DNA of 64,000 nt from positions 930,001 through 994,000 of the forward strand of contig WHUZ01000003.1 in NCBI GenBank assembly GCA_015179045.1, read 5' to 3'. The translations under genes and the position numbers were made by a program. This stretch comes from Kalaharituber pfeilii. Taxonomy: Eukaryota > Ascomycota > Pezizomycetes > Pezizales > Pezizaceae. This document shows positions 23,309 through 33,510 of the stretch, piece by piece. The notes beneath the pieces were generated by a model. That model saw only the letters and a program-made list of their open reading frames with translations. It was not told the DNA's origin and searched no databases. Within the stretch, counting starts at the first letter, position 1. Every line of letters starts with the position of its first letter.

Positions 23309-23965
23309 AAGGCATACGGATACTCACACTGAATGAGTTGGCGGTTGTAGAGTTTTTCGATCATCGTTTGTTACTACATATAGTTATATTTGTCTTCACG
23401 TGTACTTTGTTTTTCTTGGTTCACCATTATATTGGCTCAGTTGGAGGGATTATGGATACTTCATGAATTGTACTATTAAGATCTGAACTTTCTCAAGTAT
23501 TATGATTCAACGCGATGACCAGATTATTGGGAACTTGAAATGGCACACGGCCAAGTCAGATTACAGCAATTGACCACAAAGTTCCAGTCTGTGGTTTCAC
23601 ATGCTGGGCTATATCAGTCGCAACGAACATTTATATATACTTGGCTATTCAGTCATAATAGGACTAATCAACTGTCGGACGTTCGGGGTAGCTGTGTACT
23701 TTTTTTTTTAACACATAACCCCGCTTGCAGCTATTCGCCATGGCAAGGCGACTGTGTACGTAAACCAAGTAGGCCTACTTTGAAAAGCGCATGCTCTCGC
23801 ACAAGACAGACATATTGCCGCTATAGCACTAACTAGCAATAAGTATGCTTGCTTTGAAGAAGGTTAGCAGTTAACGTTGAACGGTGAGGTTGCACGTGCA
23901 CCTGCGATGCTTGCCCGCGAGCCTTACTAAATGCTTTCGTGGGCACGTTGGATCAGAATCCAAGG
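23309..23965. other. Intergenic 3' flank
   Basis: No gene supported; the 98-codon frame at 23540-23836 is featureless. Confidence 0.4.
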
Positions 23966-24506
23966 GTCCTTACTCAAGAGTAGGTGGTGACTGAAGCGGG
24001 GATAAGGATGACAGGCAAAAGACGCAGGGAAGAAGAGAGAAACAGGCTGAACCTGGGCTATAGACCCCTTACAAGGCTAAGGAAACTCACAGGCACGCTG
24101 GGTATCATAACTTGCTGGGGTGTAAGGGTTTGAGGGCCAGAGTATGTAGGAAAGGCAGATCGCCCAGAGTGCCTATGGGATGGAGAGACAGCTGCACATA
24201 TTTGGACCAGGTGCGAGGTGTGGAAGAGGAGGTGACCAGGGGTGCTAGAGGCAGTAAGGAAGCCGCCAGTGAATGGGGAGGACGAGACAGGCCCCTTGGA
24301 ATTGTTGAGATGGGCGAAGAGATGAGGGAGATGGTGCAGAGTCTATTTCCTCTGATTATCTTTTTTTTTTATCATGTGCTTTGTCTTGATTTTTCTACCT
24401 CTCATTTCCCGATTATCACCTATGTATTTATCCTCGTCATAGCTCTCAGGGCGGTATACAAGTAATGATATGAAAAAAAAAAAAAAAAAAAAAAAAAGTC
24501 CTTACT
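23966..24506 (+). mobile_element. 5'-truncated LINE with zinc-knuckle relic, poly(A) and target duplication
   Basis: GTCCTTACT at 23966-23974 is repeated at 24498-24506, directly after an A tract of about 24 nt (24474-24497), so the insert is 23975-24497. Inside, one frame (about 24162-24236) reads ECLWDGETAAHIWTRCEVW. This has the C-x(n)-E-T-x-x-H-I-x(3)-C arrangement found at the C-terminus of ORF2 in Tad1-like non-LTR retrotransposons. A stop codon upstream shows decay. The 3' UTR is pyrimidine-rich and ends AAGTAATGATATG before the A tail. Confidence 0.75.
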
Positions 24507-25428
24507 AGAATAAACTCAATGCTCCTCCAGGCCCTCGTTCGAACCTTAAACGAAAGTTACTTTCAACCGGAGGGCCCCTTGAACTTTGTAATGGATTGGT
24601 ACAATCCCTCTCAAAACGCTCTATCAGCCAGTCTCGACTGTCAGAAACCTAGGGCTGCGTAGCTTGCATGCTCCTGGATCATATTCCATCATGGATTACG
24701 ACGTGAACTGTTCTCTCGGCAAACACCTATCATCGTGAGTCTAGCAGTATCTTCCTGCATCTGTATCGAACGGCAGTGGAAGCAACAACCATTGATAGTG
24801 TAGAATGCTCATTAGTGGCAAGGATGAACTCACTGTTCGTTATGTTACCAAAGCATCGCCCCTGGCCACCTGTGATAACCCATGTACCTGAAAAGATACC
24901 ACATGCAGACACTCATCCCTGGTCAAGTTGTAAACCTTAATAACCTCCTAGCTTCGTAACCAGATAACTTCCACCCAAATCCCGGGGTGTCCTTTGACAT
25001 GGTCAATGTGAGATACTTCAAGTTACAGTAAATTCAACTTCCCTGGGCCACTTCACCCCGTCAATTGGGCTCGAGACTAATGAAAATGTGCGTAGAGTCC
25101 GTACTTAACTTTATTAGCTCTACATTTGGTTTGCATGGTGCCTAATACACGCTTACTACTGCCTGAAAGGCCGGTAACCTCGCATCATAAGGTTGATTGA
25201 CAGGGGAAGCTCAAGCATATCAACCCCGTGCTAACCTAACCTTGATTCCCAAAGCTTTCTAAATAGCGAAAAAAGCCTGATACTATCGCCGTGAGCTTTG
25301 GTTAACATCTAGAGGCTGGTTTGGCTGTCTGTTGTAGCATACAGTGACATTCTCACCAAACACTAGCAAAAGCTTCTGTAGGAAACCTCTAGTCGATATC
25401 TGTGGGTGCCAATGGAGCAAAAGTTGTC
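24507..25428. other. Intergenic 5' region of the secreted-protein gene
   Basis: No gene supported. It contains part of the upstream region of the gene starting at 25629. Confidence 0.4.
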
Positions 25429-25436
25429 TATAAAAG
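25429..25436 (+). promoter_or_regulatory. TATA box
   Basis: TATAAAAG lies 193 bp before the ATG at 25629. It is followed by CT-rich leader sequence of the kind seen at strongly expressed fungal genes. Confidence 0.6.
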
Positions 25437-25565
25437 TCGCTCTTCATGCCCCTGCTCCTGCTTCTCATTCAGCATCACATCACATCCAATCATCGATCCA
25501 ACAGACACTCTTTTTGTAGTCACTTTCGCTTTCAACAACCCCCATTAAGGCTTTCATTCTTTCAA

Positions 25566-25620
25566 GTGAGCTTTTAGAGAACAAATTTCACTGACATTCG
25601 TGCGCTGACATTTACTCCAG
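25566..25620 (+). other. Probable 5'-UTR intron
   Basis: GTGAGC donor, GCTGACAT branch-like site and TTTACTCCAG acceptor, 55 nt long, ending 8 nt before the start codon at 25629. Confidence 0.5.
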
Positions 25621-25628
25621 TTGTCAAT

Positions 25629-26143
25629 ATGCACTTCACTACCACTCTGGCCGCTACCCTCACCGCCCTCCTCACTGTTGCCACTGCAATTCCCGTGGCT
25701 CAAACTGGTGCCGGTTTCCTTCCACTCAACACTAACGACGAGTTCAACCAGAACTTGAACGTCAACGAGAATCAAAACGAGCAAGATCAATTCCAAGTAC
25801 ATGAATCCTTCCACTCCGTTGAGGGAGTACTTCGCAACTTCTGCGGTGTCGACTCGACTGGTAGCCTTCGACTCCTTGGAAAGCGATCCGACTTGGTGAA
25901 GAGGGCTTCGCTGGGCCGGGAAATGGTGAGATTATTTTCCCCGGTTTTGAGAACTTCGATTTCAACAACAATCAAAATGCAAACGTGAACCAGAACGCCT
26001 TGCTTCAGGATCAGTTCATGCTTAGCAGCCAGTACCATCCTGTTGGTGGAGACTTCCTCAGCGGACTCGGTGGTGGTTCATTCAGCGATCTCGTTGATTG
26101 TTTCCTCAACGACCAGGGTGCACTTGTCGCTGGCCGACGCTAG
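25629..26143 (+). CDS. Small secreted protein, Asn/Gln-rich (148 aa)
   Basis: Two exons, 25629-25796 and 25865-26143. The 68-nt intron (GTACAT...GGTAG) restores a continuous frame that would otherwise shift. The N-terminus MHFTTTLAATLTALLTVATA is a classical signal peptide with likely cleavage after the Ala-rich stretch. The mature part alternates N/Q/E/D-rich segments (LNVNENQNEQDQF, NNNQNANVNQNALLQDQF) and a Gly-rich segment (GGDFLSGLGGGSF). It ends with a single Cys (DLVDCFLND) and a dibasic GRR C-terminus. One cysteine argues against a disulfide-rich effector fold. It may be a cell-wall or extracellular matrix component or a candidate effector; function not known. A TATA box and a probable leader intron precede it. 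Confidence 0.85.
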
Positions 26144-27245
26144 ACACTGCATTGTGTATAGCAAAGCCTCTTGAGGCTTTGTAGGGCTCTTTCTGTATTT
26201 TGTGGTGTTGAATCATTTTGCTTTCTTTGGAAGGGGCCGAACTGCCAGCTGAGCTTGTAGCTTTGTCAATTCCCTTCTACTTGTACCTAGCTCGCGCTAT
26301 ATCGTGCATTTCAGATGCAGTCAGATCTATAATATACTATGCTAGGGCATGTATATATGATAGTTGCGGTTGTTTGATATATAGAAATCCAAACAGATAC
26401 ACGTTAAACCAAACGTTGAATGTTAACTGCACTGCAGTCCTGTCGCTCAATTGCCACGTGATTGACTCTCCACGTGATGTGATGCCCATTTGAGGAAGCT
26501 TGGCTTGAGATTCGCCAAGAATTCAGCCGCAGGCGTCGCCCTCAGCTTCCCCACTGCAGATCTGTACTCTCCTCTACATGGGGATTCAAAGGCGCACCAA
26601 GGTGAGCAGCCCCGACCGAGCATCTAGCGGCAGTGTGTCACTTCATTCTTCTTCAGCTGCCCATAGATCCTGGGATGCGGCCCAGAAGTCCCAACGTCGT
26701 ATCGTACTCGAGTACATTCTGGAATACAATATCCCTGCAGTCTTACATGACGTCAACCGGTTTCTCAGTCCCCAAGGCAAGCCCGCGGGTTTCAGCATGA
26801 ACCGAGCTTGATTTTGCGTTCTATGTGACCCAATCCTGCAGATTCGGTACTGAAATCAACGAATGCATACCAACCCAGGCCTAGATATGCTAATGACATG
26901 TGGAAACTACCAAGGAACGTCTGGCACTGTTCCGTGATTCGCTCACCTGCGGGAAGGGATACGCAAATTTTGTGCAGCATGAGGCTGCCGCAGATGTCCT
27001 ATCTAGAGGAATAGAAACAAGAATCGGAAGAGATGGGAGACATGGGCTCGAACGTCATATAGAGGCCCCGAAAGACCAGAGATAAATGAAAACCCCACTG
27101 CCTTTCCTCACTACCTCTTTCTGTCGTCGCAAAGTTCCTGTGACAGTCTCTGTACGCAAGGAGTCGAGTCAAGTACCCCATATAGTCCCAAGCTATTACC
27201 CTTCCCTCATACCCTACTGCAAATTATTCATATACCCGCCGCAAA
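26144..27245. other. Intergenic, no supported gene
   Basis: Short frames only (60-91 codons). The last 100 bp form the leader of the gene starting at 27246. Confidence 0.5.
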
Positions 27246-29147
27246 ATGCCTATTGTCCTTGACGATTCAATTCTCATTCCCCCCTCGCTACGGCGAGGAC
27301 CGCCCCCCCGAGTGTATCATACAATCCCCCAACCAGGGACAACTACTACGACTATAATCGAGTCCGACAGGCGTCCCTTGACACCACCTCGATCACCTGT
27401 AATTATCCATCAAGAGACAACTTCCTACTTGCCTCCTCGCGATGCCAGTCCAGTGGACGACTATCGAAGTCAGTCAGAATATTCAAGTCGTGGCAGAGTT
27501 AGGAGGTACTATGGGGGAAGTGAACCCGGTGGTTCATACGGATCACGCAGCATCGGACCCTATGATTCTGTCCCCTATCCCCTCCCAGAATACTCTCGCC
27601 ATAGAGCAAATTACGATGATTATTACGATGAAGAGGATGACTATTATCTGGAAGATGGGTCTCGTCATGGTTATTTAAGATCCTCCATATATAACCATCG
27701 CCACCATGGTCCACATGTAATTCCTGGGCCCCACGGACATGATGATCTTCCCGGACCTTATGAGTCCGAGAAACACCATCGACGTGTTCGGCACCTTGCA
27801 CAAGCAGGCCTGGCAGTCGGAGCACTCGGTGCAGCGAAAGCACTTCACGATCATCGCGGACGTCGCAAGAGCTACGATGGATACTCCTCTGATTCCCCCG
27901 ATGAACACCATCGAGGACGTAAACTTGCAGGCGCTGCTCTCGGTGCGACAGCTGCGGGGCTCGCCGCGCATCAACTCTACAAGCGCCGCCATAGATCTCG
28001 CTCACGATCTGTGGAATCATATACGTCTTCTGATACTGATCATCGTCGTCACCATAGAGGGAGAAAATTAGCGGGTGCGGCTTTGGGGGCTACAGCAGCT
28101 GGTATTGCAGCTCATAAACTTCGGAAGCACCGTCGGCAATCTAGATCCGCTTCAGTGGAGTCATACACCTCTCCGTCAGATAGCGATCACCGTCATCGAA
28201 AGGCGAAAATTGCAGCTGGCACCGCTGCAGCTATAGGGGCAGGTCTAGCCGCAAGACACCTTCGTCACCGTCATGGGAGTCGATCTAGGCCATCTTCCAG
28301 GTCACCTTCTCCGCATCGGGGTAATATGGGGCGTCATATTGCTGCTGCTGCCCTCGGTGCAACCGCTGCTGGACTTGCTCACCATCACTATAAGCATCAC
28401 CACGAAGATAATTACGCAGTCCGACCAAGACCAATTATGCGAAGAAGCTATAGCGATGGAGGGGTGAGACGTAGGCACAGTTTGTTTCACAGGAACCGTT
28501 CCACATCGCCTTCCAGTACCAGACAGAAAATCAAGAGGGGAGTAGCTACGGCGGTAGCAGCCGCTGTTGCGAAGAAGGCCATTGACCATTACCGCGAGAA
28601 GAGTCGAGTCAGAAGTCGAAGTTTAAGCAGAAGTCTATCCAGGCATAGTCACCACCGCCATCACCGATCGCTTTCCCGATCCCAATCTCGATCTCGAGAG
28701 GTTCCAGCTACTATGGTTGGCGGCGCTCCTGTCGTAGAAAGACCTTATAGGGACCACAACGAGAGACAGGATGTGCGCAGAGAGGAAGAAATGCAGCAGC
28801 ATGGAGGCGGCATAGAGGTTCCGAATGGACCCCCTCCCATGCCTCATAATACACCGTATGCTTTCCCCGGAGGTGCCGTCAATGGTGGAGGATATGCTGA
28901 GACGATTCATTCAGATACTAGCATTGCAGACCCCTTGTCACCGCCGCCGCCGCTGCAACGTAACGGGACAAATAGTGGATCAAGGTCCCGAAAGAATAGT
29001 TCGGGCACCCAGCTTGTAGAAGGGCTTCTAAACCATCCCACCGGAGGTAAAGAACCGAGAAGAGGATTAGGTTATGGATTGTCTCCCGAGAGTATTGCGC
29101 ATAAGTTGGGGGAAGCGTTGAGTGGACAAAACGGAAGTCGAGAGTAG
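27246..29147 (+). CDS. Arg/Ser/His-rich repetitive protein with Gly/Ala zipper modules (633 aa)
   Basis: A single exon open for 633 codons from the first ATG. The N-terminal 170 residues are Pro/Tyr/Ser/Asp-rich. From about residue 180 a module of roughly 45 residues repeats about five times. Each has a Gly/Ala-rich hydrophobic stretch (GRKLAGAALGATAAGLAAH, GRKLAGAALGATAAGIAAHK, RHIAAAALGATAAGLAHHHY) followed by a basic His/Arg stretch and an SRSRS-type tail. The C-terminal third has RS/SR dipeptides (RSRSLSRSLSRHSHHRHH) and Pro-rich sequence. The layout resembles ascomycete proteins assigned to DUF3824 (from memory, not tested). Alternating hydrophobic zippers and basic arms suggest membrane association or phase-separating behaviour, which is inference. 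A T-rich region follows the stop. Confidence 0.85.
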   Translation: MPIVLDDSILIPPSLRRGPPPRVYHTIPQPGTTTTTIIESDRRPLTPPRSPVIIHQETTSYLPPRDASPVDDYRSQSEYSSRGRVRRYYGGSEPGGSYGSRSIGPYDSVPYPLPEYSRHRANYDDYYDEEDDYYLEDGSRHGYLRSSIYNHRHHGPHVIPGPHGHDDLPGPYESEKHHRRVRHLAQAGLAVGALGAAKALHDHRGRRKSYDGYSSDSPDEHHRGRKLAGAALGATAAGLAAHQLYKRRHRSRSRSVESYTSSDTDHRRHHRGRKLAGAALGATAAGIAAHKLRKHRRQSRSASVESYTSPSDSDHRHRKAKIAAGTAAAIGAGLAARHLRHRHGSRSRPSSRSPSPHRGNMGRHIAAAALGATAAGLAHHHYKHHHEDNYAVRPRPIMRRSYSDGGVRRRHSLFHRNRSTSPSSTRQKIKRGVATAVAAAVAKKAIDHYREKSRVRSRSLSRSLSRHSHHRHHRSLSRSQSRSREVPATMVGGAPVVERPYRDHNERQDVRREEEMQQHGGGIEVPNGPPPMPHNTPYAFPGGAVNGGGYAETIHSDTSIADPLSPPPPLQRNGTNSGSRSRKNSSGTQLVEGLLNHPTGGKEPRRGLGYGLSPESIAHKLGEALSGQNGSRE

Positions 29148-30038
29148 TATTGAGGGTAATCAGTCTTGGAGGGTTACAATTGGTAAAGTTAATTTGGAGT
29201 CAACGTGCCATCTTGTCAATTTTTTTCTCCCTTTTCCTTTTCTTTCTTTATCATTCCATTTTATTTGATTTTTTGTGTATGGATCTATGTTAACGCAATA
29301 ATTATTTACAGTTTTTGAGGCGGTCCTAGTTTGCCTTCTGTAGTCCTTTGTGGGGTTGGGCTTTGGGATTGTGGCTATGCTGTTGGGCTGGCTAGGGCTG
29401 GTGTTTTGGGGAGGTTGTCATGAATGATGCACGCAGTAATGACTCTTTTTCTAATAACAAATTAACATTCTGTTGTTTCGGATTCTCTTTTCCCTTACAT
29501 TTCATCGCATTCATTCAAATTTTTTTCGAATAACTTCATGACCATGATATAGTGAAACTTAATGACCATATGATTGCATCATTTTTGGTATCAGTCCGGC
29601 TAGGTTGGAGACTGCTATCGTCCGTATCCTCTCGTCTGCTAAATTTACCAATTCCATTTATTTAGCTACTTTGCTATTTAGCCTCTACTCTAGTGCCTAA
29701 TTTGGCTACGCAATCAAATATATACCGAAGTCGAGTCCGTTTGCTTCTTAGCATATCAGGAAGATCCAGCGAGTCCCCGCAGCAGCAAGAGCTTATCCCC
29801 GCAACTGCGATGTCGTAGTTGTTAGCTTCGAAGGAACTTGGAATAAAGAGGGTGATTAGCATATATTAAGTAAAGCAGTACATGTACCAGTAACTGTAGC
29901 TTTTGAAACGCTTCAGTAAACCTGATTGTTTCGGTCAATTGCTCACGGTAAAGTTGGTGCATCTTCGAAAGCCATTGAATCTTGAAAAGCAGATATCCTT
30001 CCTATAGACTCACCTGTTCTATCTTTGAGCGCTACGAG
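29148..30038. other. Intergenic, no supported gene
   Basis: T-rich 3' flank of the repetitive protein and 5' flank of the dehydrogenase. Nothing else seen. Confidence 0.5.
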
Positions 30039-31001
30039 ATGAGCGAATTTCAGCATCCGCTCCAAGGAAAGCTTGCCATTGTCACTGGTGGTTCCAGAGG
30101 TTACTTCCTTTCAACATTCCCACATCAACCTAATGTCATCGCAATGTTGAAACCTTAATCCATTGCTGACATACCTTCTGGAACATAAGGTATCGGAGCA
30201 GCAATTGCAGAAAACCTCGCCTCTAAGGGATGCGACCTCATCGTCAACTATACGACCCCGTCCTCGGTAGACCAAACCACTACCCTATCCAGCAACCTTC
30301 AAGAAGTATATGGCATAACTGCCATTCCATTCCAAGCCGACATCGGGTCCCCCACTGGCCCATCGGAGATAATCGGATTTGCCGTAGCAAAGTTCTCCAT
30401 GACCCATCGGGATCCCGAAACGGGAAAATTGAGAATAGATATCATTATCAACAATGCGGGTGTATCATATAACCAATACATAGCAGATTGCACTATCGAG
30501 AGCTTTTATAAGCAATACAACATCAACGTGCTAGGCCCGCTGTTGCTTGTTCAGGCAGCTTTGCCCTACCTGCCTAATGACAGGAGTGGAAGGATCGTCA
30601 ATCTGTCTTCGGTGTCGTCCAGTCAAGGTTTCAAGGCACAGTCTGTTTATGGTGGAACAAAGGCAGCCTTAGAAGCAATGACTAGGACATGGGCAAGAGA
30701 GTTAGCAGAACGGGCAACAGTTAATGCGGTCAATCCAGGGCCCGTCGATACGGACATGTACGGGACAACAACGCCGGAATTTAAGGAGAAGTTAAGGCCC
30801 TTCATTGAACATACTCCATTGGCGGCAATGGATGTGACAAAGATGAATGAGGAAGAGAAGAAGATATATAAAGTAGAAGGAGGTAGGATGGCCACAGCAA
30901 AGGAAATTGCAGGCGTAGTTGGAATGCTATGTAGTGCTGAGGGCGGTTGGTGCACAGGAAGTGTAGTTTGTGCCAACGGAGGAATGGTGTTCAGCACATG
31001 A
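30039..31001 (+). CDS. Short-chain dehydrogenase/reductase (290 aa)
   Basis: Two exons, 30039-30099 and 30190-31001, separated by a 90-nt intron (GTTACT, branch GCTGAC, acceptor ATAAG) that splits the cofactor motif. Classical SDR features are all present. TGGSRGIG (TGxxxGxG, NAD(P) binding) spans the junction near residues 16-23. IIINNAG is the NNAG motif. The catalytic Ser is in VNLSSVSS, and Y-x-x-x-K is in VYGGTKAALEA. NPGPVDTDM is the usual loop after the active site and the C-terminus is GSVVCANGGMVFS. Length is slightly above the 250-residue classical core because of a longer 40-60 region. The Arg after the glycine motif would favour NADP(H), which is inference. Substrate unknown; there is no cluster partner beside it. 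Confidence 0.93.
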
Positions 31002-33060
31002 AAGGTTGAGATACTGAGCCATTGTTGTATGTACATAGCAATACTCTAAGAAGATAGGTCTGTTTAGCAATTCTAGACCGCGGTTTTGCCTAGCTGACGG
31101 CGTTTCAAACAGGTGTTGAATCTGCCTCAAGTCAGTAATCCCAATAGCATAAGAGTATGAGATTTTAGCTGAAACTCAATGACACTTGTTAAGTACTATT
31201 GCACATTGACGTAGTAATATATGCTGTTTTCTCATAGGTTGAAGTTCATTTGACAATTAACCTCCAGTTTATAGCATATTCGTTCTCACTTGACCCTGCA
31301 CAATAATCCCGCTTTGCATAATCACCTAAACGATTCCGCCAATCATGAAAAAGAAAGGAGTATGTCATGTCCAGCTTCTTCAACGAAAAACACTTGAGGA
31401 AATTGGGGAGTAGCTAAACTGGGAATGTGCTTCCGGTGTCTTCCTTTCTAAAAGGAAATTTTCAGTTGGTTCCAACAAGACTTGACCGGTGCCGTATCAA
31501 GGGGGTACAGGATACCCTGACAGTGTGCAAGCCACATTGCAAAGGAAGTCAGTGCCAACGCTTGTGATAGAAGTAGGTGAGTGCCTACATCTGCCTCGGT
31601 AGATACCTAGCCCATCCAACCACTGTTGAGGTATCTGTTGAATTGCATCTCATGGAACTCATGGCCAGTGAGTACCGCACATTCCTGCAGTAAAAAGCAC
31701 TTCAGTTACACCCCAAGACCTTCTGGCGTATCACTCCTAAACGGTGAAGCAGTGCCTAAGGCCTCCTCAGTGGCTGTGGGCGGTGTGGGTCGATCAACGA
31801 GCAGCACCAGAGGACGAGGTGGCTGGAAGACCATACATGCCTAGCAGTGAGCGCGAGTGGGAATGTGATATTGGATATTGCAGCATGCATGTGCGTTGGG
31901 GAGCAGACAAGGGCTGGGGAGCTGAGGAGACGAGGGTCGGTGGGTGGCCTGGCAGGGGAGACCCGAGTGACTTGGGATGGGGTGAAGGCTGGGCACCACG
32001 TAATTGCGAGCAGAGTTGGATATGGCGTGCCTGTGAAGCGCTTGGAACCTTCAGAGCACGCAGGCCAGGTGGCTGCTGCCGGGGCCCCCTTGCCCGCGCT
32101 GAAAGCACTCGTCTGATGGACTGTGAAGGCAGGCCAGGCAGTAGACGCGCGCTCGTCTCCACCAATCCTATACCAAGGGGTCCGCGTCCAATCCGATCAT
32201 CACGATCATCAAACTGGTCACGAAAAAGAGATTTGAAGGTCCGGATTAGCCTCGTCCCTGGTCTGGATGAAGCTTGCTTGAACAAGCATGGGGCACGAGG
32301 AATGCTGGCTCGCAGCTGCTCCAGATTTGGAGTATCGAGCTTGAGACTACAGATGAGGTGGATCTAACTCCCGACAGGATGATGAGTTCCGTGCTGGTGT
32401 AACAAGGACTGTGGAAGTAAATGTTGAACCAAAGAAACCGTATATTGCTTAAGCAAGTGTTGAAGTGTACTGTGAGCTAACCCACACTTTAGGGCATTTG
32501 CTATTCAATCATCGTTCAATAGTGCCTGGACAGCAGAAGACTATCTGGACTTTCAACGTTCCTCTGACCCCCTAGTGAAGGGCCGAACGCTGCTACACTT
32601 GTATTTCCAGTATACGTTCATAGGCTTCACTAAAACATCATTCAATTCGATTTTCACCCTATTGAAATTGATGGCATATAATGCTAGTATATTATCTATA
32701 TGAACATATCAAATGGTACGCTCATAGAGCGTTGACAGATGAAATGTACACTGTGACAGCACATATGACGTGCACTCAAAACGCCAGACATGACAGAAGC
32801 CCCATCAGCAGAAGGGTGGAATACAAGGGATTAAACGAACAATAAGCATTCTCCAGTGTCCCAACCGTCTAACCTGAGATCTGAAATAGGACAGTGCTGT
32901 TCAGCCCTCTTGCTGTCTTCAAGCCTCCCTTATCACACTATCTTCTTGTTTCAACTGATGGAGAATCCCATGACTTGTAGATAACAGCCCCCAGTTGACT
33001 TCCGTAACTAATCCTTAGCAGTCGTAGGTGACGCCGCGTTGGTGCCTTTCCGGCGATTTC
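31002..33060. other. Intergenic with a GC-rich island at about 31.75-32.35 kb
   Basis: Within the island three frames stay open at once (31744-32367 plus, 31847-32116 plus, 31794-32285 minus), as expected from high GC rather than coding. No motif, signal or splice structure supports any of them. The base composition contrasts with the AT-rich flanks and may mark an insertion. Confidence 0.4.
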
Positions 33061-33411
33061 TCAATTCGATGAGAGGTACTTTTTTGCACCTCGTTGGTAA
33101 ATATAATCAAAATCGGCGCCACTTACTTCAGCAACTTCCTGTGCTGCAGCAAGCTCGGCTTCAGCGTAGTTGTGTTCTGCAGTAGCAGGATGATGATAAG
33201 TGGGTGCCATGTCCTCCATGGATTTCAAGCACTTTGCCGGGTCACCAGTCACGGGATTGCATGGATCTTCGACATCTTTTGTAGAGTCGTATGTAAATGT
33301 TTTGGTGAGAACACGTCCCGGAGTGGCCACAAAGTTGCCAGGATGAAATCTTCCTGGAAACGCCAGGGCGGCGGTACAAGCAGCGAAGAGGAGGAACAAA
33401 TGCGGGTGCAT
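33061..33411 (-). CDS. Small secreted protein (116 aa)
   Basis: The start is taken at the ATG at 33411 because it gives an immediate signal peptide (MHPHLFLLFAACTAALAF, cleavage near residue 18); the open frame extends upstream without a better start. The mature part is about 98 residues with two Cys (DPCNPVTGDPAKCLKS), which could form one disulfide, and an Ala/Glu helix (EHNYAEAELAAAQEVAEV). An ideal GTAAGT donor occurs at the codons for VSG (about 33122-33127). An alternative spliced 3' end reaching past 33000 is therefore possible; the unspliced frame ends after 25 more codons. A TATTTAAG box lies at 33503-33510, about 92 bp upstream. Function unknown; candidate effector or wall protein. 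Confidence 0.7.
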   Translation of the reverse strand: MHPHLFLLFAACTAALAFPGRFHPGNFVATPGRVLTKTFTYDSTKDVEDPCNPVTGDPAKCLKSMEDMAPTYHHPATAEHNYAEAELAAAQEVAEVSGADFDYIYQRGAKKYLSSN

Positions 33412-33502
33412 GGCTGGTGAAGAACGGTATGGTCGGCAGGCTGACGGCTCTGAGTATCTGCTGGGCTGGCTGCACAGAGAGAGACTGCGGAGGCCATGGG
33501 TA

Positions 33503-33510
33503 CTTAAATA
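33503..33510 (-). promoter_or_regulatory. TATA box for the secreted-protein gene
   Basis: TATTTAAG on the minus strand, 92 bp before the chosen start at 33411. Confidence 0.45.

Noticed and set aside
31744..32367. 207-codon plus-strand frame
   Set aside because: Trp/Arg/Gly-rich composition from GC-rich DNA, open antisense frame as well, no recognisable motif.
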